From: Terriglobia bacterium
GTDB taxonomy: Bacteria; Acidobacteriota; Terriglobia; UBA7540
Direction: 5' to 3'
Assembly (NCBI GenBank): GCA_022866195.1
Contig: JALHUF010000218.1
Coordinates: forward strand, 1 to 12,028
DNA: 12,028 nucleotides
Every line of letters starts with the position of its first letter. Positions within the stretch are counted from its first letter, which is position 1. The position numbers and the translations under genes are program-made. The notes under the pieces were generated by a model that ran no database searches, was not told the origin of the DNA, and was given only the letters and a program-made list of their open reading frames with translations. Positions 6,441 through 12,028 of the stretch are shown piece after piece.

Positions 6441-8558
6441 TTACCCGTTGGATAAGTCCTTTCGCCCGCTCGGGCCCTGACTTCCTATTTTTGATTTCCG
6501 ACCTTTGACTTTTGACTTTTGATTTTTGACTTTCTCTTCACTGGCGGCCCGCCGCCGTTCGATGAGCCGCAGGACGCGCTGGGCGATGTGCTCGGCGCAC
6601 AACCCAAACGACTGCATCAATTCCCAAGGCTTGCCCGAAACGCCGAACCGGTCCTGGACACCCACCATATCGAAAAGCAGCGGCTGCGCAAATTCCTGCC
6701 GGTGACGGAGGACAGCTCCGGCGACGAGGTTGCCGAATCCGCCCACCTGATGCTCCTCCGCCGTAACCATCAGATGGGTTTCGTCCGCGGCCCGGACCAG
6801 CGCCGCGACATCCAAGGGTTTCACCGTGTGCAGGTTCACCACGCGCGTTTCGATCCCGTGTTCCTCCTTCAGCAGCCACGCGGCGCGCATGGCTTCGGCG
6901 ACCATCGGCCCGCAGGCCACAATGGATGCCGTCTCGCCTTCCCCAGCGTAGTCGGTGGAAAGGAAAGTCTCGAAGGCCTCGAGGAACCGGGGCCTTTCGC
7001 CGCGGTAGCGGATGATGTTGGCCACGCCGAACTTGTAGGGCGTCTCTTTCGTGGTGACCACGGGCGTAGCCTCGCGCGCGAAGCGAATGTAGGCCGGCCC
7101 GACCAGTTCCAGTAAGCAATAGAGGGTGGCTTTCTCCGTCTCCGCGGAATCGCAGGGCACCTCCACGTGCATGTTCGGCAGGATACTCATCAGCGAAATC
7201 TCTTCCAGCGCCTGATGCGTCGCCCCGTCCGCGCCCACCGAGATGCCGCCGTGCGCTCCGGCGATCTTCACGTTGACGTTCGAGTAGCAGATGGTGGTGC
7301 GAATCTGGTCCCAGCACCGCCCTGAGGCAAACACCCCGTAAGTGCCCGTCACCGGAATCAGGCCTTCCTTGGCCAAGCCGGCGGCGACGACCATCATGTT
7401 CTGCTCAGCGATGCCGACGCTGAAGACGCGATTCTTGCGCTCGGGGTGCTTGGCCTCAAAGTCGGTGATGCGGATCGAGCCGGAAATATCAGCGTGGAGC
7501 GTCACCACGCGTTCGTCAGCGCCGGCGATTTCCAATCCGCGCCCGAACCCCATGCGCGTGGGGTCCATATCCACTTGCATCGTGGGGCCCGCGTTCCACC
7601 AATAATCGCGGCGGAACTTGGGCAGGGCGTCCTTCGTCTCCTGCGCCACGGACTGGGCATTCTCGCCGGCCCGGGCCAGCAGAGTGTCAATCCGCTCCCG
7701 CGGCACTAATGGCGTAGCGAGATCCACGATGGCCTTCTCAAACTGCTCGCGGTTCGGGGCCACACCGTGCCAGCCCGCCTCGTTCTCCATGAAGGAGACG
7801 CCTTTGCCTTTGACGGTATGCGCGATGATGACGGTCGGGCGCCCCTCGCTCGCCCGCGCGCGCTCGAAGGCCTCCAGAATCTGGTCCATATTGTGGCCAT
7901 CGATTTCGACAACATTCCAGTTGAAGGCCTCGTATTTCTGGGCCAGCGGGTCGATGTTCATCACTTCCCGCACCCAGCCGTCAATCTGCAAATCATTCTT
8001 GTCCACGATGCCGCAGAGGTTGTCCAGGTGATAGTGGCCCGCAGCCATAGCCGCTTCCCAGATGTTGCCTTCCTGCTGCTCGCCGTCGCCCATGATGCAG
8101 TAAACGCGGTAGGCGCGGCCGCGCAGCTTCCCCGCCAAGGCGTTGCCCACCGCAATGCCAAGCCCTTGGCCAAGCGAGCCACTGGATATTTCGACGCCCG
8201 GCAGTTTCAGCCAGTTGGGATGACCTTCGAATCTCGAGCCGAGCTGGCGCAGGAGCACGGTGTCTTCGAGCGGGAAGTAGCCCGCTTTCCCAAGCGCCAC
8301 GTAGAGCGCCGGCGCCTTGTGACCCGTGGACCAGAAGACGCGGTCGCGCTCGGGCCAGGCGGGATCGCTGGGATCATGGTTCAACACGCGCAGATAAAGA
8401 GCGGCGGCAATGTCCATGATCGAAAGCGTCCCCCCGGGGTGGCCCGAGCCAGCCGCGAAAATGTCCACGAGGTTGATAGCACGCATCTCGGCGGCGGCTT
8501 GACGTAACTCTTCCACGCTCAGGCGTGGACCGCGGCGTTGCTCACGGCTGGAATGCAT
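6441..8558 (-). CDS. tkt: Transketolase, fused single chain, with repeat-derived C-terminal tail
   Basis: A 705-residue ThDP enzyme of the pentose phosphate and Calvin-type carbon rearrangements, moving two-carbon ketol units between sugar phosphates in the cytoplasm. The N-terminal half carries AGSGHPGG (36-43), STGHKAPALY (77-86), the ThDP/metal motif GDGEQQEGN (157-165) with Asn188, and HTVKGKGVSFMEN (247-259). The C-terminal half begins near 327 and carries HADISGSIRITDF (355-367), GIAEQNM (382-388) with the catalytic Glu385, and the C-terminal lobe from about 545. Both halves look more like the separate TktN and TktC subunits of archaea and Firmicutes than like E. coli TktA, but here they form one chain. 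Residues 676-705 (EKVKNQKSKVKGRKSKIG and on) come from a heptanucleotide repeat and lie beyond the normal end. GGAGGT stands 7 bases before the ATG. Confidence 0.93.
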   Translation of the reverse strand: MHSSREQRRGPRLSVEELRQAAAEMRAINLVDIFAAGSGHPGGTLSIMDIAAALYLRVLNHDPSDPAWPERDRVFWSTGHKAPALYVALGKAGYFPLEDTVLLRQLGSRFEGHPNWLKLPGVEISSGSLGQGLGIAVGNALAGKLRGRAYRVYCIMGDGEQQEGNIWEAAMAAGHYHLDNLCGIVDKNDLQIDGWVREVMNIDPLAQKYEAFNWNVVEIDGHNMDQILEAFERARASEGRPTVIIAHTVKGKGVSFMENEAGWHGVAPNREQFEKAIVDLATPLVPRERIDTLLARAGENAQSVAQETKDALPKFRRDYWWNAGPTMQVDMDPTRMGFGRGLEIAGADERVVTLHADISGSIRITDFEAKHPERKNRVFSVGIAEQNMMVVAAGLAKEGLIPVTGTYGVFASGRCWDQIRTTICYSNVNVKIAGAHGGISVGADGATHQALEEISLMSILPNMHVEVPCDSAETEKATLYCLLELVGPAYIRFAREATPVVTTKETPYKFGVANIIRYRGERPRFLEAFETFLSTDYAGEGETASIVACGPMVAEAMRAAWLLKEEHGIETRVVNLHTVKPLDVAALVRAADETHLMVTAEEHQVGGFGNLVAGAVLRHRQEFAQPLLFDMVGVQDRFGVSGKPWELMQSFGLCAEHIAQRVLRLIERRRAASEEKVKNQKSKVKGRKSKIGSQGPSGRKDLSNG
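6478..6533. repeat. Heptanucleotide tandem repeat, about 8 units
   Basis: On the plus strand the bases divide into eight 7-mers with consensus TGACTTT: TGACTTC, CTATTTT, TGATTTC, CGACCTT, TGACTTT, TGACTTT, TGATTTT, TGACTTT. Read on the minus strand, AAAGTCA units encode the Lys/Ser/Val/Gln-rich tail of the transketolase. Similar TGACTTT arrays are known as intergenic repeats in several bacterial groups; here it lies inside a coding frame. Confidence 0.85.
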
Positions 8559-8895
8559 AAGTCAGACCTCCAGACGACGGGAATCGAGCGCGAACGCGCA
8601 ACGGTGCGCAGCTTGGCGCTGGGCCGGTTCGAGTCGGGCGCACCAGGGGTGACAGAAAACGCGCGCGAAGGCCTTCTCTGGCCCAGCCAGCTTCCATGCT
8701 CAACTTATTTAGTATCAACGAAATACGCATCACACAAGACTTCCCTGCCCCCTCCGCGCCCGAGAACCATACGCCACCCAGGCGCCTTTTTCAACTTCTC
8801 CAAAAGAGGGGAACAAAGTCGGCAGTAGAATACGTAAGACCCAATAGGCCGAGTGGGCGGCCGGGGCTGACGCGTGCGCCCACAAGGGGGAAGAG
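8559..8895. other. 337-base divergent intergenic region
   Basis: Between the transketolase and toast_rack-like genes no convincing gene is seen. An AT-richer island lies at about 8700-8740. The bases next to 8558 hold the transketolase ribosome site, and 8886-8890 (GGGGG) hold that of the rightward gene. TAGAAT at 8826-8831 could be a -10 for the rightward gene, but no good -35 pairs with it. Confidence 0.5.
8709..8737 (-). promoter_or_regulatory. Weak candidate promoter for transketolase
   Basis: Read on the minus strand, TTGTGT (8737-8732) and TACTAA (8714-8709) are separated by 17 bases within the most AT-rich part of the intergenic region. The match to consensus is modest, and the leader would be about 145 bases. 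Confidence 0.25.
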
Positions 8896-9639
8896 ATGAA
8901 CATGCGGATGACAAAGCTCTGGCTGCTGGCTACGGTGGCGACGGTGGTAGGTACCGCCGCCTGCGTGGGCGACCACGACCTGCGCGTGGGCGAATTGCAG
9001 ACGGAATCCCGGTCCGTCAAGCTCGGCGACGCCAAGACGGTTCGAGCCGAGATTCGCATGGGAGCCGGCGAGATGAAACTGGCGGGAGGAGCGCGCGAGT
9101 TGCTGGAGGCGGAATTCTCCTACAACATCGCCCGGTGGAAACCCGAGGTGGAATACAGCGTGAGCGGCACGCGTGGCTTGCTCACGATTCGCCAGCCCGA
9201 ACGGTCAGGCGGTCATATGGGCCCCCGCCACTATCAATGGAACCTGCACTTCAACAACAAGGTCCCGCTGGAGCTGATTGTGAATCTAGGGGCGGGGAAA
9301 GCGGAGCTTACTCTGGGTTCACTGGCGCTGAGGAATCTGGACCTCAACATGGGCGTCGGCGAGGCCGTCGTGGATCTGACCGGCGACTGGAAAAACGACC
9401 TCGAAGCCCACATCAAAGGCGGCGTGGGAAAGGCCACCGTGCGGCTTCCCCACGATGTCGGCGTGCAGGTTTACGCAAAGAGGGGCATCGGGGAGATCCG
9501 CGCTGGCGAACTGAGGAAAGCTGACGGCGCCTACGTCAACGAGGCATACGGGAAATCCCCCGTGACCCTGCGCATCAATGTGGAAACCGGCATCGGTGAG
9601 ATCAATCTGGAACTGGCTGAGACCTCGCCGGTGATCTGA
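8896..9639 (+). CDS. Toast_rack-like putative lipoprotein
   Basis: A 247-residue exported protein. The N-terminus MNMRMTKLWLLATVATVVGTAAC looks like a signal peptide; Cys23 could be lipidated, although Thr at -3 is not the usual lipobox residue. The rest reads as a beta-solenoid-like repeat of short strands marked by a recurring GxGx motif: MGAGE (55-59), LGAGK (131-135), MGVGE (152-156), GGVGK (175-179), RGIGE (196-200) and TGIGE (231-235). From residue 131 on, the repeats are spaced about 21 residues apart, with one longer gap. This pattern fits the toast_rack family (LiaF/DUF2154-related adhesin-like domains), which is common in Acidobacteriota and of unclear function, perhaps in envelope-stress sensing. 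GGGGG lies 5 bases before the ATG at 8896; a second ATG at 8902 is possible. It appears to be a single-gene unit. Confidence 0.78.
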   Translation: MNMRMTKLWLLATVATVVGTAACVGDHDLRVGELQTESRSVKLGDAKTVRAEIRMGAGEMKLAGGARELLEAEFSYNIARWKPEVEYSVSGTRGLLTIRQPERSGGHMGPRHYQWNLHFNNKVPLELIVNLGAGKAELTLGSLALRNLDLNMGVGEAVVDLTGDWKNDLEAHIKGGVGKATVRLPHDVGVQVYAKRGIGEIRAGELRKADGAYVNEAYGKSPVTLRINVETGIGEINLELAETSPVI

Positions 9640-9755
9640 ATCCGGGTGGGCTGCCCTCCCAGCGACATCTTCTTTCCCCCGGGGCCAGCGAGACGCCGGT
9701 GCCAGGCGAGTGGCAACCGGACCCCAGACTTGTCGGCCCCTGTCGTGACCACACG

Positions 9756-10430
9756 TCAGAACGATTCAAACAGTACCACTTCCTCCAGTGACTTCTTCGG
9801 CGGGGTCGGCGGCCATTCCTCAGGAACGCCGATGGGAACGAAGCAGATCAGCTTGTACTGCTCCGGGATTTTGAAGAACGCCTTGGCCTTATCTTCGGGC
9901 AAGAACGTGAAGAAGCCCGTGCCGTAGCCCAGCGCGCGCGCCGCGAGCATGAGATTCCCCGCCGCCAGCGTGCCATCGTAAAGGATGAAGTCCGGGTAGT
10001 TGGCTTTGGTATCCACCAGCACCGCGACGTACACCGGCGCCGAAAGCGCGCCATCAAAGTATTTCCTGCTCGCCTCGCGCGCCTTCTCCAATGCCTCCGC
10101 GCTGGGTTTCATCTTCTCCTTGTAGGCCTCGAGATTCCAGTTCAGGAGCTCCTCTTTCAGCCGCGTTAGCTTCTCCTTGTCTTTAATCACCAGGAATTTC
10201 CACGGCTGCTGGTTGCCAGCCGTGGCGGCCATCCGGGCCGCATCCAGAATCTTCAAGATGTGCTCTTTGGGCACGGCGGTGGATTTGTACTTGCGCACCG
10301 TGCGGCGGCTCTGGATGATGTTGAACAGGTATTCCTGCTCCGGTGTGTACTGTGTTTCCGCCAGGGCCAGGGCGGAGCCAACAAACATGGCAATTAAGAG
10401 AAACCCCAGACAAGTGCCCAGTCTTTTCAT
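9756..10430 (-). CDS. Nitroreductase family protein with signal peptide
   Basis: A 224-residue flavoprotein of the nitroreductase superfamily, which uses FMN and NAD(P)H to reduce nitro compounds, quinones or related substrates. FMN-contact landmarks are SRRTVRKYKS at 41-50, AATAGNQQPWKFLVI at 68-82 and ALGYGTGFFTF at 166-176. Residues 1-25 (MKRLGTCLGFLLIAMFVGSA and on to LALAET) form a Sec-type signal peptide with no twin-arginine motif. This is unusual, because most family members are cytoplasmic. The ATG at 10430 is chosen since AAGGGAG lies exactly 7 bases upstream; the frame also runs back to a TTG at 10457 with no ribosome site. The gene is convergent with the toast_rack-like gene. A BluB- or iodotyrosine deiodinase-like activity is possible within this superfamily and cannot be excluded. 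Confidence 0.87.
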   Translation of the reverse strand: MKRLGTCLGFLLIAMFVGSALALAETQYTPEQEYLFNIIQSRRTVRKYKSTAVPKEHILKILDAARMAATAGNQQPWKFLVIKDKEKLTRLKEELLNWNLEAYKEKMKPSAEALEKAREASRKYFDGALSAPVYVAVLVDTKANYPDFILYDGTLAAGNLMLAARALGYGTGFFTFLPEDKAKAFFKIPEQYKLICFVPIGVPEEWPPTPPKKSLEEVVLFESF

Positions 10431-10548
10431 CTCATCTCTCCCTTCCAGGAACTCCAACTGAAACGGCTTCCTTTGTTTTCACCTTCCATGGATTCACCGC
10501 GCCGCAGCGGCGGCCATCTTAGGTGGAGGCGCGCGGTAAGTCAACGCG

Positions 10549-10849
10549 GTGTACTCGTTCACATGATTGGTGACACTCTGGTGGTCTGGGGAAGATCTCC
10601 GCAGCTGGCTGCTTTAGGAGCCAGGCTTAGCTGAAGCGCTGTGGAAATGACGCGCCGTGGAAGCGGCTGCGCCATAGCGGAGAGCTCCAGGCCCCGCAAG
10701 GACTTGTCAGCTGTTTCCATCGCGCTTGGAAATCCTGCGGAAGACAGGATTTCCACATTCCCACAGCGCCGGCTGCAAGCCGTTTCGCTACAAGCGGAAC
10801 CGTCTTTTGCGTGCAGCCACGTGTCACGCATCTATCTGAACGAGTACAC
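10549..10849. mobile_element. MITE-like 301-base element with terminal inverted repeats
   Basis: The ends are perfect 13-base inverted repeats: GTGTACTCGTTCA at 10549-10561 and TGAACGAGTACAC at 10837-10849. Complementarity resumes with GTGACAC (10570-10576) against GTGTCAC (10821-10827), giving imperfect arms of 28-29 bases. GCG borders both outer ends (10546-10548 and 10850-10852) and could be a 3-base target duplication. The inside has no convincing coding frame but holds further inverted repeats. No transposase is encoded, so it would be a non-autonomous element. Membership of a known family was not established. Confidence 0.5.
10636..10769. repeat. Nested inverted repeat inside the MITE-like element
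   Basis: GCGCTGTGGAAATG (10636-10649) and CATTCCCACAGCGC (10756-10769) pair at 13 of 14 positions. Inside their right side, GGAAATCCTG (10728-10737) and CAGGATTTCC (10745-10754) form a perfect 10-bp stem with a 7-base loop. The nested design suggests an RNA or DNA fold, or an insertion of one palindromic element within another. Confidence 0.55.
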
Positions 10850-10859
10850 GCGGCACGTA

Positions 10860-10882
10860 GAGACCTTGCGTGGGAAGGTCTC
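10860..10882. other. 8-bp hairpin upstream of the nitrilase-family gene
   Basis: GAGACCTT (10860-10867), loop GCGTGGG, AAGGTCTC (10875-10882). It is a perfect stem just outside the MITE-like element and about 65 bases before the candidate promoter. No T-run follows. Confidence 0.45.
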
Positions 10883-10946
10883 TCGCACAAAAGCCGACCC
10901 ACCGTGTCATCCCTGCACCCGGCCGGGCACGCGACATGGCTGGTCA

Positions 10947-10977
10947 TTGTCGGCTGATGCCTGACAACTGTTAGAAT
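10947..10977 (+). promoter_or_regulatory. Candidate promoter for the nitrilase-family gene
   Basis: TTGTCG (10947-10952) and TAGAAT (10972-10977) are separated by 19 bases, about 43 bases before the ATG at 11020. The -10 matches consensus at 5 of 6 positions; the spacing is longer than ideal. Confidence 0.35.
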
Positions 10978-11019
10978 AGCCGCGCCCGAAGTTGTCCACC
11001 TTGGCGGTGAGGAGCGCCC

Positions 11020-11847
11020 ATGAAAGTTGCCGCGGTGCAGATGGATGTGAAGATCTTGGAGAAGGAACGCAACCTGGAAAGAATTCTCGCGCACCTGGAG
11101 GCCGCGGCCCGCGCCGGCGCGAAGCTGGCGGTTTTTCCGGAGTGCGCGCTGACCGGCTACTGCTTCTCGAGCCGCGAGGAAGCCTGGCCGCTGGCGGAAA
11201 CTCTTCCGGGCCCGTCCACCGAGAAGCTGGCGGCAGCGGCGAAGGCTCTCGGCTGCACGGCCGTGGTCGGCCTGCTCGAGCGCGAAGGCGTGCACCTTTA
11301 CACCTCGGCTGCGGTTGTCGACCCTCGGGGAATCCTCGGCGCCTACCGCAAGATGCACCTGCCGTGTTTGGGCATCGATTGGTTCAACACGGTCGGCGAC
11401 AAACCGTTCCCCGTTTTCGAAACGACGCACGGCAGAATCGGCGTCAACATCTGCTTTGACTGTAGCATCCCGGAGGCTGGCCGCGTCCTGAAGCTGAAAG
11501 GCGCGCAGCTTCTGGCCATTCCCACCAATTGGCCACAGGGCTCCGACTCCTGGCAGCACACGCCGGAGGTCCGGGCTACGGAGAATCATATGCACGTGGT
11601 CGCCGCAAACCGCGTGGGCGAAGAGCGCGGCTTCCGCTTCGCCGGGCACTCAAAGATTGTCGATTTCATGGGCAAACTTTACGCGGAGGCGGGAGAAACG
11701 GAAGAGACCATCCTTTACGCCGAACTTGACCTTGCCGCTGCCGATGCGAACCGCGTGGTGCGCGTGCCGGGAAAGTGGGAATTTGACCGCCTCGCCGCGC
11801 GCCGGCCGGAAATGTACGGGCCGATCACCGAACATAAGCGTCCCTAG
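11020..11847 (+). CDS. Carbon-nitrogen hydrolase, nitrilase superfamily
   Basis: A 275-residue cytoplasmic enzyme of the nitrilase/amidase superfamily, which hydrolyses non-peptide C-N bonds such as amides, N-carbamoyl groups or omega-amides. The Glu-Lys-Cys triad is visible: Glu41 in FPECALTGY (39-47), Lys111 in YRKMHLP (109-115) and Cys145 in VNICFDCSIPE (142-152). Further family blocks are IPTNWP (167-172) and RATENHMHVVAANRVG (185-200). The length is normal for a single-domain member, with no fused NAD synthetase or acyltransferase part. GAGGAG stands upstream of the ATG at proper spacing. The exact substrate is not deducible; N-carbamoyl-amine or omega-amidase-like roles are possible. 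It appears to be a single-gene unit, bounded upstream by the repeat-rich region and downstream by an inverted-repeat element. Confidence 0.9.
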   Translation: MKVAAVQMDVKILEKERNLERILAHLEAAARAGAKLAVFPECALTGYCFSSREEAWPLAETLPGPSTEKLAAAAKALGCTAVVGLLEREGVHLYTSAAVVDPRGILGAYRKMHLPCLGIDWFNTVGDKPFPVFETTHGRIGVNICFDCSIPEAGRVLKLKGAQLLAIPTNWPQGSDSWQHTPEVRATENHMHVVAANRVGEERGFRFAGHSKIVDFMGKLYAEAGETEETILYAELDLAAADANRVVRVPGKWEFDRLAARRPEMYGPITEHKRP

Positions 11848-11850
11848 CCG

Positions 11851-11972
11851 GGTGCTGAAAAGGCTCAGGAGTGTGTCATCGTGAGCGAAGCGAACGATCT
11901 AGGTTCTTTCCCCCAGTTGCCGCAGAGATGCTTCGCTTGCGCTCAGGAGGACAACCACGCTTTTTCAGCGCC
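11851..11972. repeat. Inverted-repeat element after the nitrilase-family gene
   Basis: GGTGCTGAAAA (11851-11861) pairs with TTTTCAGCGCC (11962-11972) at 10 of 11 positions. Inside, AGCGAAGC (11884-11891) pairs with GCTTCGCT (11930-11937). The inner sequence GTCATCGTGAGCGAAGCGAA resembles a dispersed palindromic element that I recall as frequent in Acidobacteriota and some Deltaproteobacteria intergenic DNA. It begins 4 bases after the stop codon and may double as a 3'-end structure. No gene is seen in the remaining bases to 12028. Confidence 0.6.
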
Positions 11973-12028
11973 CTGGGGGAAGTTCACGGCCCCGGTCGCT
12001 CTCCGCTGCCCCCTACAGAACGATTTCA

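Noticed and set aside
6478..6533. Heptamer array as a CRISPR array
   Set aside because: Units are 7 bases with no spacers; it is a simple tandem repeat.
7767..8507. A 246-codon plus-strand open frame
   Set aside because: It is fully antisense to the transketolase ThDP-binding half and resembles no protein; typical of high-GC shadow frames.
10559..10964. Small open frames on both strands in the 10458-11019 gap
   Set aside because: They cross the nested inverted repeats of the MITE-like element, are Cys/Arg/Ser-rich without known motifs, and lack ribosome sites.
10627..11649. A 340-codon minus-strand open frame
   Set aside because: It lies mostly opposite the nitrilase-family gene, whose catalytic motifs are intact; it is a GC-rich antisense shadow that also runs through the MITE-like element.
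1..12028. tRNA, rRNA, riboswitch or CRISPR
   Set aside because: Looking for cloverleaf arms with CCA ends, rRNA-like blocks and repeat-spacer patterns by eye gave nothing convincing.

Overview
This is a GC-rich bacterial chromosome segment with a mostly housekeeping and degradative gene set. It has many exported proteins and unusually many non-coding palindromic repeats. The style fits a soil-type Acidobacteriota genome: a toast_rack-type lipoprotein, an exported S58 aminopeptidase, tandem DUF4440/NTF2-like secreted proteins and abundant REP-like intergenic elements. No marker gene is present, so the phylum is an inference of moderate confidence.

Layout. The first 129 bases hold the start of an APC-type amino acid permease on the minus strand, cut by the window edge. 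Divergent from it (335-1528, +) is an exported DmpA/BapA-type S58 aminopeptidase. Next comes an overlapping two-gene unit (1595-2397, +): a HEPN-domain protein and an unrecognised small partner, a candidate toxin-antitoxin-like pair. A class I/II PLP aminotransferase follows (2546-3739, +), ended by two back-to-back hairpins.

From 3740 to about 5760 genes alternate with repeats. There are three copies of an approximately 80-base double-hairpin repeat (around 3810, 4831 and 5633). Between and after them lie an exported M28 zinc peptidase (3917-4786), an AT-richer secreted NTF2/DUF4440-like protein (5052-5519) and a lipoprotein of similar fold class (5770-6273). A short possible transposase remnant precedes the third copy.

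A large transketolase (6441-8558, -) faces these genes. Its last roughly 30 residues are encoded by a heptanucleotide tandem repeat plus downstream DNA. Divergent from it is a toast_rack-like lipoprotein (8896-9639, +). A nitroreductase with a Sec signal peptide lies on the minus strand (9756-10430). A 560-base non-coding stretch follows, containing a 301-base MITE-like element with terminal inverted repeats and several strong hairpins. The window ends with a nitrilase-superfamily amidohydrolase (11020-11847, +) and another inverted-repeat element (11851-11972).

Functionally, the peptidases (S58, M28), the permease, the aminotransferase and the nitrilase-family amidase together suggest peptide and amino-acid scavenging. 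They are separate transcription units, however, and not one pathway operon. The items most worth following up are the HEPN pair, the dispersed double-hairpin repeat, the MITE-like element and the exported nitroreductase.
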